Source: JAGQTE01 sp964648005 (GTDB lineage Bacteria > Actinomycetota > Acidimicrobiia > Acidimicrobiales > Acidimicrobilacustridaceae). From it: a stretch of 9,273 nt of DNA. How positions within the stretch are numbered: position 1 is the first letter of the stretch; every line of letters begins with the position of its first letter. The translations under genes and the position numbers were made by a program. Below, piece after piece: positions 4,873 through 9,273 of this stretch. The stretch spans positions 1 through 9,273 of the forward strand of contig CAZYKR010000175.1 of assembly GCA_964648005.1 (NCBI GenBank). The letters are read 5' to 3'. Under the pieces are notes generated by a model, which saw only the letters and a list, made by a program, of their open reading frames with translations, had not been told where the DNA came from and did no database searches.

Positions 4873-6648
4873 GTGCGGCCCCGGGTGCTGATGGTCATCG
4901 CGATCGCCGTGCTGGCGTCGGCGCCGATCGTCGGTGCCGTGGTCGCCGTGGCGGGCGACGACTGGATCCCGACGTCGGACGACGCCCTGATCGCCTTGGC
5001 GACCCGGGACGTCGGGGGCCACACCCCGACCTTCGGCGTGTACAGCCGCTTCGGGTTCCACCACCCCGGCCCGGCGCTGTTCGTCACCCTCGCTCCCGCC
5101 TACCGCCTGCTCGGCCCCGAGGGTCTACCGATCGGTGCGGCGCTCGTGGCATCGGTGTCGTTGGCCGGTGCGGCGTGGCTGCTGTGGCGGCGCGGCGGTG
5201 ACGTCCTCGGCCTGGCGGGAACGGCAGTGCTGGCGCTGCTGGCCCGGTCGCTCGCCGCCGAGATCGTCGATCCCTGGAACCCGTGGATCTCGCTGCTGCC
5301 GTTCGCCCTGCTGATCGTGGCGGCATGGTCGGTCGTGTGCGGCGAGCGCTGGGCGCTGCCGATCACGCTCGGCGCCGCGTCGTGGCTGGTCCAGGTGCAC
5401 CTCGGCTACGCGCCGATGGCGGGCGCGCTGAGCCTCGTCGCGGTCGGGGCGGCCGTGTACTGGGCGCGGCGACGACGCCGCGACCCCGTGCGCTGGATGG
5501 GGACCGACGCCGGCTGGCGGTGGCCGGCCGTCGTGGCGCTGGTGGTCGTCGGCGTGGCGTGGTTCTGGCCGCTGGCGGGTGAGCTGGCCGACGAGCCGGG
5601 GAACCTCGAGCAGATCGTGCAGTCCTTCCGGAACCCATCGGAGGAGCCGGCGGGGCTCGGCAAGGCCGTCGGCCAGGTCGCCCGCGGCACGGGGATGGCG
5701 TCGGGCTGGCTCACCGGCGTCGACGACATCGATCCCTTCCTCGGCGAGCTGTACCCGGCGCCGGTGTGGTACCTGCTGGTGCCCTTGGCGGCATCCGCCG
5801 TGGCGGCCGGGCTGGGGATCGCCCGGCTGCGTCGACGCGAGACCGGCCAGCATCACTTCCTGTTGCCCGAGGCGCTGGCCGGCCAGGCCGTGGTGTGGGG
5901 GACCGTCGTGGTGAGCCTCGTCGCCGTGTCGCGCATCGCCGGCCCCACCTACCACTACTTGCTGCGCTGGCAGTGGGTGCTGGCGGCGCTGGTCTGGTTG
6001 ACGGCGGGGTGGACGCTGTACGTGACGTTCGCCGTGGGCGGGTGCGGCCCGCCGCCCGACGGCCCGCGCCGGCGGCTGCTCGTCGGCGTGCTCGGTGCGG
6101 CGGCGATCGTGTCGTCGCTGGCGATGGGCGTCGCCGTGGCGCGCGTCGATCTGCCCGATGCGGTGAAGGCCGATGCCATCCTCGCCGTGCTCGGTCCGAC
6201 CCTCGACGCCGTCGCCGATCGCGGCCCGGTGCTCGTCGGCTTCGAGGGCTCGACGTTCGGCGAGTACCACTCCGGCCTCGTCGCCGCACTCGAGGAGCGG
6301 GGCCTGGAGGTGTGGGTGCCCGACGCTCGGGCGCTCGAGTTCGGCGGCCGCCGCACCCAGCAGGGACGCACGCCCGGCGCGGCGGTGGTGATCGTCACCG
6401 GCGAAGGGATCGACGCCCGGCTGGCGAACGGCGAAGAGCCGCTGGCGATCTACGACCCGCTCACGGCGACCGAGCGCGAGCAGCTGGCGCCCCTGCAGGT
6501 GCGCATCGCCCAGGCGTTCGAGGACGCTCAGGCAGGGCAACCGATCAGCGACCCGCTCACCGACGATGAGGAGGCGTTCGTGCGGGCCATGAACGCAAAA
6601 GGCGACCGCATCGCCGTCTTCGCCGAGCCATCATCTGCCGATGGCTGA
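4873..6648 (+). CDS. Polytopic membrane protein, GT-C glycosyltransferase-like
   Basis: This 591-residue protein has roughly ten or eleven membrane segments (about 5-27, 84-105, 109-127, 136-156, two within 161-197, 216-234, 297-317, 336-353, 366-386, 402-423), followed by a soluble C-terminal region (about 430-591). The first outside loop holds DDWIPTSDDALIALATRDV (Asp36, Asp37) and then SRFGFHHPGPALFVTLAPAYRLLG. An acidic first loop after helix 1 is the hallmark of GT-C enzymes of the ArnT/PMT/GT39 kind, which transfer sugars from polyprenyl-phosphate carriers outside the membrane. The R-F-G-F-x-H-P-G-P motif recurs in uncharacterised actinobacterial membrane proteins, as I recall. The C-terminal region has alternating strand and helix segments (VLVGFEGSTFGEY, AAVVIVTGEG). 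GTG 4873 is chosen because it opens with MRPRVLMVIA; ATG 4891 is an alternative. The gene overlaps the next one by 8 nt. The substrate is unknown, and the glycosyltransferase role is inference. Confidence 0.7.
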   Translation: MRPRVLMVIAIAVLASAPIVGAVVAVAGDDWIPTSDDALIALATRDVGGHTPTFGVYSRFGFHHPGPALFVTLAPAYRLLGPEGLPIGAALVASVSLAGAAWLLWRRGGDVLGLAGTAVLALLARSLAAEIVDPWNPWISLLPFALLIVAAWSVVCGERWALPITLGAASWLVQVHLGYAPMAGALSLVAVGAAVYWARRRRRDPVRWMGTDAGWRWPAVVALVVVGVAWFWPLAGELADEPGNLEQIVQSFRNPSEEPAGLGKAVGQVARGTGMASGWLTGVDDIDPFLGELYPAPVWYLLVPLAASAVAAGLGIARLRRRETGQHHFLLPEALAGQAVVWGTVVVSLVAVSRIAGPTYHYLLRWQWVLAALVWLTAGWTLYVTFAVGGCGPPPDGPRRRLLVGVLGAAAIVSSLAMGVAVARVDLPDAVKADAILAVLGPTLDAVADRGPVLVGFEGSTFGEYHSGLVAALEERGLEVWVPDARALEFGGRRTQQGRTPGAAVVIVTGEGIDARLANGEEPLAIYDPLTATEREQLAPLQVRIAQAFEDAQAGQPISDPLTDDEEAFVRAMNAKGDRIAVFAEPSSADG

Positions 6649-7333
6649 TCCGACGACCACGCCCACCCCGTCCGACCCGACGAGCGCGTCTGCTCCGCCG
6701 TCGGAGCGTGCGACGGTGCGTCGGCTGGGCGAGCGCGGCCGCTACGACACCGCCATCGTGCACGCCATCCTGGACGCCGGCTTCGTCTGCCACGTCGGCA
6801 TCAGCACGGACCACGGCCCGGTCGTGATCCCCACCGCCTACGGCCGGCGTGGCGATGTGCTGTACCTGCACGGTTCGCCGGCGGCGCGGTGGCTGCGCGG
6901 CGCCAAGCAAGGCAAGCCGGTCTGCCTCACGGTGACCCTGGTCGACGGGCTGGTCGTGGCGCGCTCGACGTTCCACCATTCCCTCAACTACCGGTCGGTC
7001 GTGCTCTTCGGCGAGGCGACCGAGGTGCGAGATCCTGACGAGAAGGCGCGGGCGCTCGATGCCTTCGTCGACCACGTGCTGCCCGGCCGCTCGGGCGAGG
7101 TGCGCCCGTCGACCGCCAAGGAGCTGGCGGGCACGTTGGTGCTGGCCCTGCCCATCGACGAGGCCTCGGCCAAGGTCCGCACCGGCGGGCCGGTCGACGA
7201 ACCCGACGATCTGGCGCTCGACGCCTGGGCGGGCGTCGTCCCGCTCGGCACGGCCATCGGCGCGCCGGAACCGTCGGCGGACCTGCGGGCCGGCATCGAC
7301 GTGCCCCCATCGGTGGCGGGCTGGACCCGGTGA
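6641..7333 (+). CDS. NimA-like flavin-binding protein (pyridoxamine 5'-phosphate oxidase fold)
   Basis: This 230-residue protein fits the pyridoxamine 5'-phosphate oxidase-like family that includes NimA nitroimidazole reductases. It shows RRLGERGRYDTAIVHAILDAGFVCHVGIS (28-55), then PVVIPTAYGRRGDVLYLHGSPAARWLRG (60-87), VCLTVTLVDGLVVARSTFHHSLNYRSVVLFGEA (94-126), and a C-terminal helix and WAGVVPLG segment (196-203). Related proteins are cytosolic split-barrel dimers that bind FMN; the His and Arg/Tyr positions in the ARSTFHHSLNYRSV segment are usual for the family. The first about 20 residues are low-complexity Thr/Pro/Ser and probably disordered, so the true start might be the GTG at 6716. 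ATG 6641 is kept because it overlaps the upstream gene by 8 nt. Its stop overlaps the GTG of the methyltransferase gene by 4 nt, so all three are likely co-transcribed. The true substrate is unknown; antibiotic reduction should not be assumed. Confidence 0.82.
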   Translation: MADPTTTPTPSDPTSASAPPSERATVRRLGERGRYDTAIVHAILDAGFVCHVGISTDHGPVVIPTAYGRRGDVLYLHGSPAARWLRGAKQGKPVCLTVTLVDGLVVARSTFHHSLNYRSVVLFGEATEVRDPDEKARALDAFVDHVLPGRSGEVRPSTAKELAGTLVLALPIDEASAKVRTGGPVDEPDDLALDAWAGVVPLGTAIGAPEPSADLRAGIDVPPSVAGWTR

Positions 7334-8133
7334 ACGACGGCCCGGTCACCAACGGCCCGGTCGCCAACGACCCAGTTACCCGCATCGAGCTGACGGTGCC
7401 CGCCGCACTGGTCGATGCGTTGGCGGGTCGACTGTGGGTCGAGGTGCCCGACGTGCTCGGCGTGCACGAGCCCGTCGACGACGGACCCCTCGCCGTGTTC
7501 ATCCCACCATCGCGGCTGGACGACGTGCTGGGCGTGGCGCGAGCGGTGCTCGGAGACGACGTCGCCGTCGTGGCGCTGCCGGAGCTGGACCTGCCGGTCG
7601 AGGTGCGCGTGGAGTCGGTCGTCCTCAGCGGCGCCGCCGGGACGATCGAGCTCGAGCTCGACCCGCAGCGGGTGTTCGGCGTCGGTGATCACCCGACGAC
7701 GCGCCTGGCGCTGGCGGCGCTGGCCTCGGCGGTGCGGCCGGACATGCGGGTGCTCGACGTCGGCACCGGCTCGGGCGTGCTGGCGGTGGCGGCACTGCGG
7801 TTCGGTGCGGCCGAGGTGGTGGCGACCGACGTGGACGCGCTGGCCGTGGCGACGGCGCATCGCAACGGCGTGCGCAATGGGGTCGGCGATCGGCTGGAGG
7901 TGATCGAGTCGTCCGACGTGCCGGTCGGTCGCGGACCGTTCGATGTGGTGGTCGCCAACATCTCGGCGGCGACGATCGTGGCGATGGCGTCCGAGCTCGA
8001 TACGGCGGCGCCGCCGGGTGGCCTCGTGCTCACCGGTGTGCTCGATCGCCAGGCGTCGACGGTGGCGGAGGCCTTCGCTCGCCCCCTGGTGGTCACGGCA
8101 TCGCGGGACGGGTGGTCGTTGCTCCAGGCGTGA
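7330..8133 (+). CDS. prmA: Ribosomal protein L11 methyltransferase family protein (PrmA-like)
   Basis: This 267-residue protein has a PrmA-type class I SAM methyltransferase domain. The PrmA signature appears as VFGVGDHPTTRLAL (115-128; the family norm is close to FGTGTHPTT), followed by SAM motif I VLDVGTGSGVLAVAALRFGA (141-160), the acidic end of strand 2 ATDVDALA (165-172), and motif IV FDVVVANISAATI (204-216), close to the usual VANI. PrmA trimethylates ribosomal protein L11 in the cytoplasm. The N-terminal recognition half (about 18-110) is short and divergent, and residues 1-17 carry a Gly-Pro-Val repeat not expected in PrmA. The start is GTG 7330 (GTGA overlap with the flavoprotein gene); no Shine-Dalgarno is visible, so coupling is likely. 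The Thr-to-Asp change in GVGDHPTT is mildly unusual. Family assignment is strong; L11 as substrate is likely but not certain. Confidence 0.82.
   Translation: MNDGPVTNGPVANDPVTRIELTVPAALVDALAGRLWVEVPDVLGVHEPVDDGPLAVFIPPSRLDDVLGVARAVLGDDVAVVALPELDLPVEVRVESVVLSGAAGTIELELDPQRVFGVGDHPTTRLALAALASAVRPDMRVLDVGTGSGVLAVAALRFGAAEVVATDVDALAVATAHRNGVRNGVGDRLEVIESSDVPVGRGPFDVVVANISAATIVAMASELDTAAPPGGLVLTGVLDRQASTVAEAFARPLVVTASRDGWSLLQA
7339..7383 (+). repeat. 15-bp tandem repeat at the start of the PrmA-like gene
   Basis: Three consecutive 15-bp units (7339-7353, 7354-7368, 7369-7383) encode GPVTN, GPVAN and DPVTR. Units one and two differ at one base; the third is more diverged. The repeat sits just before the first recognisable beta strand (RIELTVP). 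Confidence 0.7.
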
Positions 8134-8150
8134 CTCGACCGCCCGTCCAT

Positions 8151-8216
8151 CTTGTGGTGCCCAGCCGCGTATCCCCGCGACACAACAGCCGCGTACTCCT
8201 GGATGGGCACCACAGG
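8151..8216. terminator. Inverted repeat with internal direct repeat, between convergent genes
   Basis: TGTGGTGCCCA at 8153-8163 is perfectly complementary to 8204-8214. The stem extends by a T-G wobble and a C-G pair to 8151/8216. The 40-nt inner part is not a simple loop: it carries a 10-bp direct repeat, CAGCCGCGTA, at 8162-8171 and 8186-8195, and CGCG blocks that can form a side stem. It begins 17 nt after the methyltransferase stop, so it may act as a terminator for that operon. There is no U-run. Confidence 0.55.
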
Positions 8217-8233
8217 AATGTCGGGGGTTGGTC

Positions 8234-8253
8234 GGCCGGGGTTGGGGCCGGCC
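8234..8253. terminator. GC-rich short hairpin downstream of the thioredoxin gene
   Basis: GGCCGG at 8234-8239 pairs with CCGGCC at 8248-8253 around an 8-nt G-rich loop. It lies 25 nt beyond the stop of the minus-strand thioredoxin-like gene and could terminate that transcript. The plus strand here has four G-runs (8223-8227, 8238-8241, 8244-8247, 8255-8257), so another structure is possible. There is no U-run. Confidence 0.3.
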
Positions 8254-8278
8254 CGGGACGTGGTCGCGGCGCGGCGAC

Positions 8279-9046
8279 TCAGCCGGGGTTCGGACTGGAG
8301 GGACCCTCGCTGCCGGTGGTCACCTCGTTGCCCGACTTGGCGGCCTCGAGAAGCTGCTCGAACTGGGAGATCTCGAGCTCGCCCGAGGCTCGCTGCACGA
8401 CCTTGCCCTGGGCGTCGAGGACGACGAAGAACGGGAAGCCGGACAGACCGTAGGCCTGCGCCGCTTCGCCTTGTTCGTTGTCGACCATCGTCGGGACGGT
8501 CCAGCCCTCACGGTTGAGCCACTTGCCGGGCGGGAAGTTGGGGCGCTGGTTCGACGTGCCGGTCGCCACGGCGAAGAGGTTCACGTCTTCGGGCAGCCCG
8601 TTGGCGTTGATGTACTCCTGCAGCCGCGGCACCTCGGCCTGGCAGTGCGGGCACCAGTGGGCGAGGAACATGATGATGGCGCCCTTGCCCTGGGTCGGGA
8701 TGGTGATGGGCTGCTCGTCGAACTGCGAGCCGTTGAGTGTCGGTGCCGTCATGCCGACGGCGTCGTCGGGCTCGCCCTTGTACTCGGGCAGCGGGGCACC
8801 CTGGACGTTCACCCCGCCGTAGGGGATGTTGCCCTCGACGACCGTGCCGGGGTTGCCGGACCCGCCACCGTCGCCGCCGGCGGTGGTCACCTCTTCGCTG
8901 CGCCGGGCGAGCAGCGCCACGAGCAGCGCCACCACCACGGCCACGACGAGCACGCCGATGATGAGTCCGGTGCGGCGCTTGCGCTCCTCGGCGGCCTCGG
9001 CGATGCGGTTGGCATGCGAGGGCTTGCGGTTGGGTTTGTTGCTCAT
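8279..9046 (-). CDS. Membrane-anchored TlpA-like thioredoxin with CPHC active site
   Basis: This 255-residue protein has a basic cytoplasmic head (1-26), one membrane segment (about 27-47, GLIIGVLVVAVVVALLVALLA), a Gly-rich linker, and a thioredoxin-fold domain outside the membrane (about 95-238). The domain shows the TlpA/AhpC-TSA opening GMTAPTLNGSQF, the strand IIMFLAHWCPHCQAEVP with active-site Cys132 and Cys135, and the cis-Pro loop GFPFFVVLD (Pro205). CPHC is the motif of the strong oxidase DsbA, whereas TlpA-type reductases usually have other CxxC sequences, so a role in oxidising secreted proteins is favoured. The C-terminal tail is Ser/Pro/Gly-rich. Start ATG 9046 has GGAG 5 nt ahead and overlaps the stop of the DsbB-like gene (ATGA). 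A longer in-frame reading to 9229 is rejected because it runs through that gene. Pairing with a DsbB-like partner supports re-oxidation by the quinone pool (inference). Confidence 0.85.
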   Translation of the reverse strand: MSNKPNRKPSHANRIAEAAEERKRRTGLIIGVLVVAVVVALLVALLARRSEEVTTAGGDGGGSGNPGTVVEGNIPYGGVNVQGAPLPEYKGEPDDAVGMTAPTLNGSQFDEQPITIPTQGKGAIIMFLAHWCPHCQAEVPRLQEYINANGLPEDVNLFAVATGTSNQRPNFPPGKWLNREGWTVPTMVDNEQGEAAQAYGLSGFPFFVVLDAQGKVVQRASGELEISQFEQLLEAAKSGNEVTTGSEGPSSPNPG

Positions 9047-9273
9047 GACGGCTCCGGGTCGAGGGCGGGGTCGGTGGTACGGCCGAGGACCAGCATGGCC
9101 ACCAGCACGGCGGCGAAGCAGGTCCAGGCCATGAACGGGAGGGTGACGAAGCCGAGCTCGTCGACCCACTTCTCCGTGCACGGCGCGTCGGTGGTGCAGA
9201 ACGAGGTGCCGCCGGCGGGCGGGAACCACTGGATCCAGCTGTGGTACGTGGAGATGACGATGCCGATGCCGGC
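9043..9273 (-). CDS. DsbB/BdbC-like disulfide bond formation protein, 5' end outside the window
   Basis: Only the last 76 residues are visible. They begin within a hydrophobic segment (AGIGIVISTYHSWIQWFPP), continue with an outside loop containing CTTDAPCTEKW (a CX5C pair), then GFVTLPFMAWTCFAAVLVAMLVLG, a last membrane helix, and a short Pro/Asp-rich tail. A C-x(5)-C-T loop followed by GFVT[IL]PF is characteristic of the BdbC/DsbB quinone-linked oxidases, four-helix membrane proteins that re-oxidise a DsbA-type thiol oxidase. The first Cys pair, expected in the N-terminal half, lies beyond the window. The TGA at 9043-9045 overlaps the ATG of the CPHC thioredoxin gene by ATGA, so the two are translated from one transcript. 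Confidence 0.82.
   Translation of the reverse strand, partial: AGIGIVISTYHSWIQWFPPAGGTSFCTTDAPCTEKWVDELGFVTLPFMAWTCFAAVLVAMLVLGRTTDPALDPEPS

Noticed and set aside
4815..5087. N-terminal extension of the 4044-4814 lipoprotein
   Set aside because: It would run through the start of the divergent membrane protein and bury the lipobox signal peptide.
5125..6540. Long minus-strand open frame (471 codons) opposite the membrane protein gene
   Set aside because: Its product is rich in Arg, His, Gln and Pro without domain features, whereas the plus strand encodes clear membrane helices and conserved motifs. Long antisense frames are common in GC-rich coding DNA.
9047..9229. N-terminal extension of the CPHC thioredoxin gene
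   Set aside because: The extension overlaps the DsbB-like reading frame, which shows the CX5C loop and membrane helices. ATG 9046 has a Shine-Dalgarno and the ATGA overlap.
1..9273. CRISPR arrays, tRNA or rRNA genes, insertion sequences, toxin-antitoxin or defence genes
   Set aside because: Scanning by eye showed no regularly spaced repeats, no tRNA-like cloverleaf, no transposase or integrase motifs and no shift in base composition. By-eye search can miss small RNAs.

Overview
The window is uniformly GC-rich. It uses GTG as well as ATG starts, packs genes tightly with 4 to 8 nt overlaps, and encodes several lipoproteins with Ala/Pro/Thr-rich linkers. This points to a high-GC actinobacterium (Actinomycetota). 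An Acidimicrobiia-like lineage is possible, but that is an impression from gene content and is not proven. No rRNA, tRNA, CRISPR array, transposase or phage gene was seen. It reads as an ordinary chromosomal stretch.

Layout, left to right. (1) The 3' part of an AIM24-family protein (+) converges on a DUF6636-type lipoprotein gene (-), with a very long, nearly perfect hairpin between them (517-568). (2) A 172-bp divergent spacer separates that lipoprotein from a two-gene + unit: a GlxA-type regulator (DJ-1/PfpI domain plus AraC helix-turn-helix) overlapping, by ATGA, a free-standing DJ-1/PfpI enzyme of the isonitrile hydratase type. (3) An SGNH-hydrolase-like lipoprotein (+) converges on a second lipoprotein (-) with a DxDGDG loop. 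Only 12 nt separate the stops, and a hairpin covers both. (4) A 58-bp divergent spacer leads into a + run of three overlapping genes: a polytopic GT-C-like membrane protein, a NimA-like flavin-binding protein of the pyridoxamine-5'-phosphate-oxidase fold, and a PrmA-like methyltransferase. (5) A 145-bp spacer with two inverted repeats separates these from a - strand pair: a DsbB/BdbC-like membrane protein (cut by the window end) overlapping a membrane-anchored TlpA-like thioredoxin with a CPHC active site.

How the genes work together. The regulator and DJ-1 enzyme are clearly co-expressed and share a protein family. The DsbB-like and CPHC proteins look like a dedicated pair for forming disulfides outside the membrane, and the window also encodes Cys-containing exported lipoproteins that could be substrates (inference). 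The three-gene + run is probably one transcript but has no obvious common pathway.

I found no convincing new defence, mobile or biosynthetic system. The most noteworthy signals are non-coding: inverted repeats at all three convergent junctions, and -10-like hexamers 6 to 8 nt before several start codons, which suggest leaderless transcription.
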